From assembly GCA_903859115.1 (NCBI GenBank), contig CAIOLH010000084.1:1-5011 (forward strand): DNA of 5,011 nt. Reading direction: 5' to 3'. Positions within the stretch are counted from its first letter, which is position 1; each line of letters starts with the position of its first letter. This DNA is from an uncultured Opitutia bacterium. GTDB lineage: Bacteria > Verrucomicrobiota > Verrucomicrobiae > Opitutales > UBA953. Under the pieces are notes generated by a model. It had not been told where the DNA came from. It did not search any database and was given only the letters and a program-made list of their open reading frames with translations. A program made the position numbers and the translations under genes. Shown in pieces: positions 1-5,011 of this stretch.

Positions 1-16
1 AAATCTATCAACCAAC

Positions 17-511
17 ATGGAAAACGACAGCATCTCCTCCTCCTCATCTGAATCAAAGCTTCCCCTTATCGTGGGAATCGTAGGCTTCGCCCTTGGCGCT
101 GCCGGTCTCGTTCTCGCCCTCAAGGCAAAGAGCGCTGCCGACAAAGCAACTGCCGACACTGTTGCCATCTCGACCAACGTTTCTGAAATGAGCGGTCAAA
201 TCTCCGCTAAAGCAAACACCTCCGACGTGACAGCTTTAAGCAACGATCTCGCCCAAGTTAAGGCCGACATCAAAACCAGCCTCGAAACCATTCAAGCTGA
301 AGTCGCAAAGATTGGTTCCGCCAAAGCTAAGGCTGCTACCACCGGTGGTAAAGCCGCTGTTGCTGGTAACGGTGAGTACATCATCGCTAAAGGTGATTTA
401 CTTGGCACGATCGCTAAGAAATTAGGAACCTCTGTAAAGACACTCCAAGATTTAAATCCTGGAATCAATCCTAACAACTTGAAGGTCGGTTCAAAAATCA
501 AGACTAAGTAA
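17..511 (+). CDS. Membrane-anchored LysM-domain protein with coiled-coil stalk
   Basis: The 164-residue protein has three parts. Residues 1-14 are a polar, serine-rich head. Residues 15-35 form one hydrophobic segment with glycines at 20, 23, 27 and 30, a pattern that favours helix packing. Residues 38-100 are Ala/Lys/Asp-rich, with hydrophobic residues at heptad spacing (V71, L74, L78, V81, I85, I92), so probably a coiled coil. Residues 120-163 are a single LysM domain: the YIIAKGDLLGTIAKKLG start, a central LQDLNPGI and the closing LKVGSKIK are all recognisable. LysM domains generally bind N-acetylglucosamine-containing glycans such as peptidoglycan, so a role tethering membrane to wall is likely. 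No catalytic domain is present. The ATG at 17 is preferred, but no in-frame stop lies in the 16 bases upstream, so a longer N-terminus is possible. No Shine-Dalgarno site is seen. The Nudix gene follows after 6 bp, suggesting co-transcription. Confidence 0.88.
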   Translation: MENDSISSSSSESKLPLIVGIVGFALGAAGLVLALKAKSAADKATADTVAISTNVSEMSGQISAKANTSDVTALSNDLAQVKADIKTSLETIQAEVAKIGSAKAKAATTGGKAAVAGNGEYIIAKGDLLGTIAKKLGTSVKTLQDLNPGINPNNLKVGSKIKTK

Positions 512-517
512 TTAACG

Positions 518-1075
518 ATGTCAGTGCCCGCCCGCTGGCTCGTCCGGCACGAAGCACTGCACGTTGACTGCAAAGTCTTTCGGGTTTTTAAAGAACACTG
601 TCATCACCCTCTCGATAAACGGGAGGGTGATTTCTTTGTTATACATTCTCACGATTGGGTTTTGGGTTTACCGATTACCACCGACGGAAAAATCGTGTTG
701 GTTAAACAATACCGCTTTGGCCTCCGCGATCTTTCGATCGAACCGCCAGGTGGACTCCTAGAACCGAGCGAAGACCCACTGATTGCGGCATCCCGCGAAG
801 TTGAGGAAGAGACTGGTTTTAAAGGCGGAAAGGCCTCCCTGCTCGGTTCATGTTCGCCCAATCCAGCCATCCAAAAAAACCAGTGTCACTTTGTTTTAAT
901 TGAAGGCGTAAAATTTGAATCTTCACAAAATCTAGACGAGCACGAAGAGATTGAAGTGCTCTTAGTGTCGCCCAAGGAAGCGCTTGATTTAGCAAAAAAT
1001 AATCCGCGTGTACACTCACTCGCTCTTCTCGCACTCTACCGACTACGCGATGCTCGCCCCCATTTATTTTCATGA
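518..1075 (+). CDS. Nudix hydrolase, ADP-ribose pyrophosphatase-like
   Basis: The 185-residue protein carries a complete Nudix box at residues 79-101: G79, five residues, E85, seven residues, then REVEEETGF. The glutamates of the REVEEE stretch are those that bind Mg2+ or Mn2+ in this family. Upstream lie VKQYRFG (62-68) and IEPPGG (74-79), which match the QYR and E-L-P-x-G signatures of ADP-ribose pyrophosphatases. A proline sits 15 residues after the box (P116), a marker associated with ADP-ribose specificity. The expected reaction is ADP-ribose to AMP plus ribose 5-phosphate in the cytoplasm, but other nucleoside diphosphate sugars cannot be excluded. Length is typical of the subfamily. 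The ATG at 518 lies 6 bp after the LysM stop. The stop codon overlaps the start of the next gene by 4 bp, so the Nudix and kinase genes are probably translationally coupled. Confidence 0.94.
   Translation: MSVPARWLVRHEALHVDCKVFRVFKEHCHHPLDKREGDFFVIHSHDWVLGLPITTDGKIVLVKQYRFGLRDLSIEPPGGLLEPSEDPLIAASREVEEETGFKGGKASLLGSCSPNPAIQKNQCHFVLIEGVKFESSQNLDEHEEIEVLLVSPKEALDLAKNNPRVHSLALLALYRLRDARPHLFS
1072..1075 (+). promoter_or_regulatory. ATGA stop-start overlap (translational coupling)
   Basis: The Nudix stop TGA (1073-1075) and the kinase start ATG (1072-1074) share four bases. Upstream is AT-rich with no Shine-Dalgarno motif, so initiation of the kinase probably depends on ribosomes that have just terminated on the Nudix gene. 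The coupling is inferred from layout only. Confidence 0.7.
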
Positions 1076-2019
1076 CCACTCCTCGCAGAATTAAAATTAA
1101 AAACAGACCTAGTCCCGATAACGTTCTCGTTGTTGGGTCAGTTGCTTATGATAGCATCACCACGCCTCACTCCTTTGGCGAAAAAATATTAGGTGGTAGC
1201 GCGTCCTATGCATGCCTTGCCGCAAGCTACTTCACCACGCCTCATATTGTGGGCGTCGTTGGACACGACTTCCGTGAGCGCGACCGAAAAAAACTCGCGA
1301 AGCGTGGGATTAATTTATCAGGTCTACGCACCGACGAAACTGGGCGCACCTTTTTCTGGAAAGGTCGCTATCATGAAAACTTTAATCGTCGTGACACCGA
1401 AGACTTACAATTAAATGTTTTTGAACGTTTTAATCCTCAACTGACGGAAGAACAAAAATTAACTCCTTATGTAATGCTGGGAAATATTCGTCCTGATTTA
1501 CAATTAGCGGTATTAGATCAACTGACGTCGCCGAAATTTGTTTTAGCAGATACGATTGATATTTGGATCGAAACTAAACGTGAACTTTTATCCCAGGTCA
1601 TGCGTCGGGCCGACTTGGTAGTCATTAACGATACCGAGTCCGCCAAACTGACTGGCGAGACCAATGTCATTTTGGCAGGTCGTCACCTCCGAACCCATAG
1701 CTGCCGGACGGTTATTATCAAAAAAGGCGAACACGGGGCGGTACTTTTCCATGAGGACGGGCTCTTTACCCTCCCTGCCTACCCGGTTACCGAGTTAAGA
1801 GACCCTACAGGAGCTGGAGATAGCTTCGCGGGGGCGCTCTTAGGGTACATTGCCGCCACCGGCATGTCCGACTTTGCCACCCTTAAACAGGGTATGATTT
1901 ACGCCACCGCTGTCGCCAGCCTAACCGTTGAAGATTTCTCTACTGATAGATTAGCCAAAGCGGGCTGCGCTGAAATTAAAGCCCGTCGTAAAGAAATCCT
2001 TAAGATGACTAAATCTTAA
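1072..2019 (+). CDS. PfkB-family carbohydrate kinase (ribokinase-like)
   Basis: The 315-residue protein is a full-length member of the PfkB/ribokinase family. The N-terminal motif VVGSVAYDSI (20-29) and the glycine pair in LGGSASYACLAAS (40-52) form the sugar-binding side. The second signature, DPTGAGDSFAGALLGY (244-259), holds the anion hole and the catalytic base D250. VIIKKGEHGAVLF (214-226) is the usual strand-turn-strand before it. ELNVF-like (residues 113-117), LGNIRPDLQL, DTIDIWI, INDTESAKL and SLTVEDFS segments place it, from memory, in a uniform bacterial clade of sugar kinases whose physiological substrate is not established. It should transfer the ATP gamma-phosphate to a sugar or nucleoside hydroxyl in the cytoplasm. 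About 17 basic residues precede the first strand. It begins inside the Nudix stop (ATGA), and its stop overlaps the convergent gene at 2016. Confidence 0.94.
   Translation: MTTPRRIKIKNRPSPDNVLVVGSVAYDSITTPHSFGEKILGGSASYACLAASYFTTPHIVGVVGHDFRERDRKKLAKRGINLSGLRTDETGRTFFWKGRYHENFNRRDTEDLQLNVFERFNPQLTEEQKLTPYVMLGNIRPDLQLAVLDQLTSPKFVLADTIDIWIETKRELLSQVMRRADLVVINDTESAKLTGETNVILAGRHLRTHSCRTVIIKKGEHGAVLFHEDGLFTLPAYPVTELRDPTGAGDSFAGALLGYIAATGMSDFATLKQGMIYATAVASLTVEDFSTDRLAKAGCAEIKARRKEILKMTKS
2016..2019. other. Convergent overlap of two stop codons
   Basis: The bases TTAA at 2016-2019 contain the kinase stop (TAA, 2017-2019, plus strand) and the stop of the small membrane protein (TAA on the minus strand, 2018-2016). 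The two blocks therefore meet tail to tail with no intergenic DNA. I see no GC-rich hairpin followed by a T-run in either direction here. Confidence 0.9.
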
Positions 2020-2213
2020 CGTCGACGGCCCAGGGCACGCCAAAGGAAGAAAAGTAAGGCTAAGGTAAATAGTAGATCTCCGACGACCAAAGGCCAAAGT
2101 CTTGGGTGTTCAGATTTAATTAATACCACACAAGCCCCGAGCATAAAGAAAATGATTCCGACAATCCAGGGTACTAGTCGTCTTAATTTTTCTTTGGATT
2201 CCTGTTCGTTCAT
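2016..2213 (-). CDS. Small two-helix membrane protein, function unknown
   Basis: The 65-residue product is short but credible. A charged head (residues 1-12, with KEKLRR) leads into a hydrophobic segment at about 14-33 (VPWIVGIIFFMLGACVVLI). A short loop with H36, R38 and W40 follows, then a second hydrophobic segment at about 41-60 and a basic tail, GRRR. The basic head and tail predict both ends in the cytoplasm and the loop outside, by the positive-inside rule. Support for its being real comes from the ATGA overlap with the coaX stop, from a frame that fills the space exactly to the convergent gene, and from the coherent membrane-protein composition. No family is recognised. It could be a membrane helper of unknown partner, or merely a passenger at the end of the operon. 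No Shine-Dalgarno site is visible. Confidence 0.72.
   Translation of the reverse strand: MNEQESKEKLRRLVPWIVGIIFFMLGACVVLIKSEHPRLWPLVVGDLLFTLALLFFLWRALGRRR
2210..2213 (-). promoter_or_regulatory. ATGA stop-start overlap of coaX and the small membrane gene
   Basis: On the minus strand the coaX stop TGA (2212-2210) overlaps the next start ATG (2213-2211). As with the Nudix/kinase pair, no ribosome binding site precedes the start, so termination-reinitiation coupling is the likely mode of expression. This is inferred from layout. Confidence 0.7.
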
Positions 2214-2962
2214 AAGGTCGTACGACGATAAAATTCAGCGAGTCCGATAAGCGTAAGATGTGGTTCGTGTTGGACGCGACCCTGCCAGGTTTTCGGTAAA
2301 TAAACAGCAGCTCCTCCCGTAACAATAACCTTCGGTTCAGGCGAACCCGACTTTGTCATTTCTAAAACGACACCGTCTAAAAGTGCGCCAATCATGCCCG
2401 CGAAACCGAGCGCGCAGCCCGACTTCATAGCATCAATGGTCGATTTACCAATCGTCGGTCCGCCTAAAAGATTTCGTGCATCAAGCTGCGGTAAAAGCGC
2501 CGTGCGCTCGTGGAGATACTGAGTCATCACGCCAAGGCCCGGAGCAATAATTCCACCAGCATACCCTTTAGTATTTAAAATATCAACAGTCGTGGCCGTA
2601 CCCATTCCGATAATTACAGCAGGTGCACCACTAATCACCTGTGCGCCAATACAATCAGCCAAGCGATCCTGTCCAACCTCTGCTGGATTTGGATAGTCAA
2701 AACCCAAACCAATCAAGTTATCGAACTGAAGATGGGCAAATGGCCGACCGGTATTTTTTAGAAAGTCTTTTAACTTATTCGAAACCGTTGGTACCACACT
2801 AGCCAAGGCGATGGCCTGCGGCTGGTGTTCAGAAATAAGTTTTTCGATGTCGCTAAGGTTTAATAATGGAGTCGAGAACTCACCGTGCTTCAAAACCGCG
2901 CGTTGGTTGACTAAGCCCCAATGCGTATGGGTATTTCCGATATCGAGACAAAGTGTAGCCAC
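2210..2962 (-). CDS. coaX: Type III pantothenate kinase
   Basis: CoaX phosphorylates pantothenate to 4'-phosphopantothenate, the first step of CoA synthesis, in the cytoplasm. The 250-residue length is typical. The acetate-kinase-type fold is shown by DIGNTHTHWGL (7-17, phosphate-binding loop with D7), ASVVPT (54-59), Y90-x-x-P93, VGQDRLAD (96-103, with the presumed catalytic base D99), GTATTVD (121-127), GGIIAPGL (136-143), GKST (172-175) and a TGG near 215. One key position deviates: the aspartate normally two residues before GTATT is Gly119, while D7 and D99 are kept. The start is GTG at 2962-2960. It places the glycine-rich loop at the usual distance from the N-terminus. No Shine-Dalgarno site precedes it. 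It lies 47 bp after birA and overlaps the downstream membrane gene by 4 bp. Family identity is firm; full activity is less certain. Confidence 0.95.
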   Translation of the reverse strand: MATLCLDIGNTHTHWGLVNQRAVLKHGEFSTPLLNLSDIEKLISEHQPQAIALASVVPTVSNKLKDFLKNTGRPFAHLQFDNLIGLGFDYPNPAEVGQDRLADCIGAQVISGAPAVIIGMGTATTVDILNTKGYAGGIIAPGLGVMTQYLHERTALLPQLDARNLLGGPTIGKSTIDAMKSGCALGFAGMIGALLDGVVLEMTKSGSPEPKVIVTGGAAVYLPKTWQGRVQHEPHLTLIGLAEFYRRTTL

Positions 2963-3009
2963 AAATAAAGTTTGGGTTAATTATTTTTTGAGCGCAAGTG
3001 TGGTTCGCG
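2963..3009 (-). other. birA-coaX intergenic gap
   Basis: This 47-bp gap is the largest fully contained non-coding stretch in the window. Its coaX-proximal half is AT-rich, with an A-run and TTTATTT just before the GTG start. No matched -35/-10 pair, terminator or clear ribosome binding site is seen. It may simply be a spacer within one transcript, although a weak promoter for coaX cannot be excluded. Confidence 0.4.
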
Positions 3010-3993
3010 TTAGGAGCGTAAAGTCACCTCGCCTGATGAAATTAAGACGATTTTACCGTCGCCTGTTTTAATTTTCAGCGAGCCAACCTCATCAATACCT
3101 TCAACCATTCCTGTTACTGGCTCACCGCGCAATTGTATGGTTACAATTTTGCCCGTCAAAATATCGTATCTCGACCAATATTCTTTGAATGAATGAGCCC
3201 AGCGTTCATCTTTAAATTCTTCCCAACTGGTAAAAATATTTTTAATGATTCCCGCAGTTAAAGCATTCACATCTAAATGCTGACCCGATGCCTGAGCGAG
3301 TGAACTAGCAATCGACTTAATTTCATTGGGAAAATCCTGCTGCGGTGAGATATTTAAACCTAAACCAAAAATAAGATCGCGGACCGTGTCGGCATCCAAG
3401 CGAGCTTCGGTTAAAATACCGGCAATTTTTTTCCCATCGGGCGACAAAATATCATTGGGCCATTTTAAACCTAATTTTATTCCTAGACTGTCTTCGATGT
3501 AACGGCAAATCGCCAAGCCCATCCAAAGTGTAAATGGCTTAAGTCGTTCAGGTAAAATAAATGGGCGAAGGGCTAGAGATAAATAAATATTACCCTTATC
3601 ACTGCTATGCCATTTTCTACCAAGACGTCCGCGTCCAGCCGTCTGCGACTGAGCTAAAACTACGAACGGTGCTTCTTTTCCGTTGGCCAGCTGACGTTCA
3701 GCCTCGGAGTTCGTGCTGTCGACCGATTCGACATACTCGATGGGCAGGGAAACTTTTAGGCGACGGCAATGCGCATCAAGAAGGGTGGGATGGAGAGCCT
3801 GCGGAACTTCTTTTAGAATATAACCCTTGCGGGGCGATGCCGTGAAAATAAATCCAGCGGCGCGGAGTTTTTCTAAACGACCCCAAATGGCGACACGTGA
3901 AATACCTAAGTCTTTCGCCAAGCGATCGCCGCTCACGGGTTGACCGTTCGCCTCAAGAAACGCGCAAATAATACTACTGTCTAAAGCTGACAT
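3010..3993 (-). CDS. birA: Bifunctional biotin--[biotin carboxyl carrier protein] ligase / biotin repressor
   Basis: The protein activates biotin with ATP to biotinyl-AMP and transfers it to the lysine of the acetyl-CoA carboxylase carrier protein. The 327 residues show three domains. Residues 1-62 are a winged helix-turn-helix (SGDRLAKDLGISRVAIWGRL, then the wing around SPRKGYIL). Residues about 80-270 are the catalytic core, with ESVDSTN (89-95), the biotinyl-AMP loop GRGRLGRKW (120-128), KWPNDI (177-182) and KKIAGIL (188-194). Residues about 278-327 form the SH3-like C-terminal domain. The DNA-binding domain marks it as a group II ligase, so it probably also represses biotin genes when loaded with biotinyl-AMP. 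No biotin synthesis gene or recognisable operator lies in the window. The ATG start is one base after the nadC stop (TAATATG), which argues for one transcript. No Shine-Dalgarno site is visible. Confidence 0.97.
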   Translation of the reverse strand: MSALDSSIICAFLEANGQPVSGDRLAKDLGISRVAIWGRLEKLRAAGFIFTASPRKGYILKEVPQALHPTLLDAHCRRLKVSLPIEYVESVDSTNSEAERQLANGKEAPFVVLAQSQTAGRGRLGRKWHSSDKGNIYLSLALRPFILPERLKPFTLWMGLAICRYIEDSLGIKLGLKWPNDILSPDGKKIAGILTEARLDADTVRDLIFGLGLNISPQQDFPNEIKSIASSLAQASGQHLDVNALTAGIIKNIFTSWEEFKDERWAHSFKEYWSRYDILTGKIVTIQLRGEPVTGMVEGIDEVGSLKIKTGDGKIVLISSGEVTLRS

Positions 3994-3997
3994 ATTA
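3991..3997 (-). promoter_or_regulatory. nadC stop / birA start junction (TAATATG)
   Basis: The nadC stop codon (3997-3995) and birA start codon (3993-3991) are separated by one base. The preceding nadC codons contain no purine-rich ribosome binding site, so birA translation is likely coupled to that of nadC. This is inferred from spacing. Confidence 0.65.
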
Positions 3998-4921
3998 GAG
4001 CCAATCTAGGCCAATATCAGCCCAGATTGCGGAGTGGGTTAAAGCACCAACAGAAATAAAATCGGGAGCCAGTGCTGCAATTCTGGGGAGCGTATTCAAG
4101 GTAACGCCTCCACTGACCTCCGTCCACGCACGACCACGCACCAGGGGCAAGGCTTCGGCTAACTGCGGAATTGAAAAATTATCTAATAAAATAATATCCG
4201 CTCCCGCTTCTAAAACCGGTTCGATTTGTTCAATCGCATCCACCTCAACTTCAACCAGTAAATCAGGACGCGCTTCACGGGCCCGCACGACACATTCCTT
4301 TAATCGCTCCGACTTTGTCGCAGCACTCGCGGCCAAGTGATTATCTTTTATCATCACGCGATCATATAAACCTAAGCGATGATTATAACCCCCGCCCTGA
4401 CCGACTGCGTATTTTTCTAAAACTCTAAAACCAGGAGTTGTTTTACGTGTATCTAAAATCTTTGTTGAAGAGTAACCCACTGCCGTGGAATAAACTTTGG
4501 TTAAAGTCGCAACACCTGTTAGTTTTTGGAGAAAGTTTAAAACAATTCTTTCTGCCATTAACAAATTTTGGACGGGTCCTTCAATTTTAGCAATGACAGC
4601 ACCCGCGGAGACCGTATCGCCGTCTTGATAGTTTAGACCAATGCGCCAACCTGAACCATATTCATCGAGCACAATCGAGATAAGACCCAGACCCGCGAGT
4701 GTCATTTCTTGTCTAGCAACCAGAGCAGCTTGGGCGCGGTCTGTTCTTGAAAATAAAGCGGATGTTGGATCGCCCGGGCGGGAAACTTTTTCAACCAATC
4801 CTAAACCATTAATATCTTCTTCGCGCGCCTCTTGCGCGATTTTTTTGAGCCAATGGTTATCAATATCAGCCCAAGCTAAACGACGAATCAGTCGCTGGGT
4901 TTGGCCGGAGTGACGTGGCAT
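3995..4921 (-). CDS. nadC: Nicotinate-nucleotide diphosphorylase (carboxylating), quinolinate phosphoribosyltransferase
   Basis: NadC converts quinolinate and PRPP to nicotinate mononucleotide, CO2 and pyrophosphate, the committed entry into the NAD pathway, as a cytoplasmic dimer. The 308-residue length is slightly above the usual 270-300. Family motifs appear in order: GDPTSALF (50-57, the GD-x-T motif), AERIVLNFLQKLTGVAT (123-139), DTRKTTPGFR (157-166), GGGYNHR (176-182), KDNH (192-195), VEVEVD (223-228), LLDNFS (245-250), SGG (270-272) and SVGALTHS (290-297). These supply the basic pocket for quinolinate and PRPP and the acidic residues for Mg2+. About ten extra residues sit between E35-D36 and the GD-x-T motif, explaining part of the added length. 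The ATG at 4921 is the only sensible start. It is not preceded by a Shine-Dalgarno site. It heads a probable nadC-birA-coaX transcript; nadA and nadB are not in the window. Confidence 0.98.
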   Translation of the reverse strand: MPRHSGQTQRLIRRLAWADIDNHWLKKIAQEAREEDINGLGLVEKVSRPGDPTSALFSRTDRAQAALVARQEMTLAGLGLISIVLDEYGSGWRIGLNYQDGDTVSAGAVIAKIEGPVQNLLMAERIVLNFLQKLTGVATLTKVYSTAVGYSSTKILDTRKTTPGFRVLEKYAVGQGGGYNHRLGLYDRVMIKDNHLAASAATKSERLKECVVRAREARPDLLVEVEVDAIEQIEPVLEAGADIILLDNFSIPQLAEALPLVRGRAWTEVSGGVTLNTLPRIAALAPDFISVGALTHSAIWADIGLDWL

Positions 4922-4959
4922 TACAAAAGATTAGTTAAGGAGTAGAGACCTGCAAGGGG
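4922..4959 (-). other. Region upstream of nadC; no confident promoter
   Basis: If an operon promoter exists inside the window it should be here or slightly further upstream. On the minus strand there is a weak candidate, TTGCAG (4954-4949) and TAATCT (4932-4927) with 16 bases between, but each hexamer matches the sigma-70 consensus at only about three positions. No operator palindrome, riboswitch-like structure or terminator is visible. Confidence 0.2.
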
Positions 4960-5010
4960 TTAGCCAAAAAACTTTTTAAACTTCTGTTTCCAGGAATCCG
5001 AAACTGGAGT
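4960..5010 (-). CDS. Possible C-terminal end of another minus-strand gene (partial)
   Basis: Read from the right edge, one minus-strand frame gives TPVSDSWKQKFKKFFG and then a TAA at 4962-4960. The Lys/Phe-rich ending resembles a genuine soluble protein tail, and the stop lies 38 bp before the nadC start, a spacing that would suit an operon. However, only 16 codons are present, and the other two minus-strand frames are also open from the window edge, with stops at 4976 and 4935. The assignment is therefore tentative and no product can be named. Confidence 0.3.
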   Translation of the reverse strand, partial: TPVSDSWKQKFKKFFG

Positions 5011-5011
5011 T

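Noticed and set aside
34..48. TCC trinucleotide run in the LysM gene as a phase-variable repeat
   Set aside because: Only about four units are present, and length changes of a triplet would not shift the frame.
819..1079. Long open frame on the minus strand opposite the end of the Nudix gene
   Set aside because: It is antisense to a gene with an intact Nudix motif, has no recognisable domain and no initiation signal. The same applies to open frames antisense to or out of frame with the LysM, kinase, coaX, birA and nadC genes.
1157..1244. Direct repeat of 13 bases (TCACCACGCCTCA) at 1157 and 1232
   Set aside because: Both copies are in frame in the kinase gene and encode the short run TTPH twice. 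Only two copies exist, and there is no sign of a mobile or regulatory repeat.
2985..3009. Weak hairpin (about five pairs) after birA as a terminator
   Set aside because: The stem is short with a wobble pair, and in the minus-strand transcript it is followed by an A-run instead of a U-run.
2257..3014. Similar stretches TGTGGTTCGTGTTGG near 2261 and TGTGGTTCGCGTTAGG near 2999, close to the ends of coaX and birA
   Set aside because: The first copy is coding sequence of coaX, they differ at two or more positions, and no third copy or dyad symmetry was found. Chance similarity is the simplest reading.
4937..4942. AAGGAG on the plus strand, a textbook Shine-Dalgarno core
   Set aside because: No ATG, GTG or TTG follows on the plus strand at a usable distance, and the local genes are on the minus strand.
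4915..4962. Possible BirA operator upstream of nadC (TTGTAA next to the start codon)
   Set aside because: No matching inverted half-site lies at the 14-16 base spacing expected for a biotin operator; a single hexamer is not evidence.

Overview
The window is an ordinary, densely coded piece of bacterial chromosome. Two gene blocks face each other, with almost no non-coding DNA between genes. The plus-strand block (17-2019) encodes a membrane-anchored LysM protein, a Nudix hydrolase of the ADP-ribose pyrophosphatase type, and a PfkB-family sugar kinase. The minus-strand block, in transcription order from 4921 down to 2016, encodes NadC (NAD synthesis), a BirA-type biotin ligase/repressor, CoaX (type III pantothenate kinase, CoA synthesis) and a small two-helix membrane protein. 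The last codons of the two blocks overlap by 4 bp at 2016-2019. The window edge beyond nadC may hold the last 16 codons of one more minus-strand gene.

Organism: GC content looks moderate. The type III kinase rules out an enterobacterial source, since those use CoaA. None of the seven start codons has a convincing Shine-Dalgarno sequence. The gene set and protein style would fit a Verrucomicrobiota (Opitutae-like) genome, and the lack of Shine-Dalgarno sites would also fit Bacteroidota. This assignment is a low-confidence inference, because no rRNA or clade-specific marker is present.

How the genes work together: nadC, birA and coaX form a cofactor cluster serving NAD, biotin and CoA. They are packed with gaps of 1 and 47 bp, and the small membrane gene is coupled to coaX by an ATGA overlap. 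On the other strand, the Nudix and PfkB genes are coupled the same way, 6 bp after the LysM gene. A nucleotide-recycling link between the two blocks (ADP-ribose cleavage, sugar phosphorylation, NAD synthesis) is possible but speculative.

I found no CRISPR array, mobile element, tRNA or rRNA gene, phage gene or defence system, and nothing that amounts to a new system. The best leads are a Gly in place of a catalytic-site Asp in CoaX, the uniform absence of Shine-Dalgarno sites, and an unexpected charge pattern around the membrane segment of the LysM protein.
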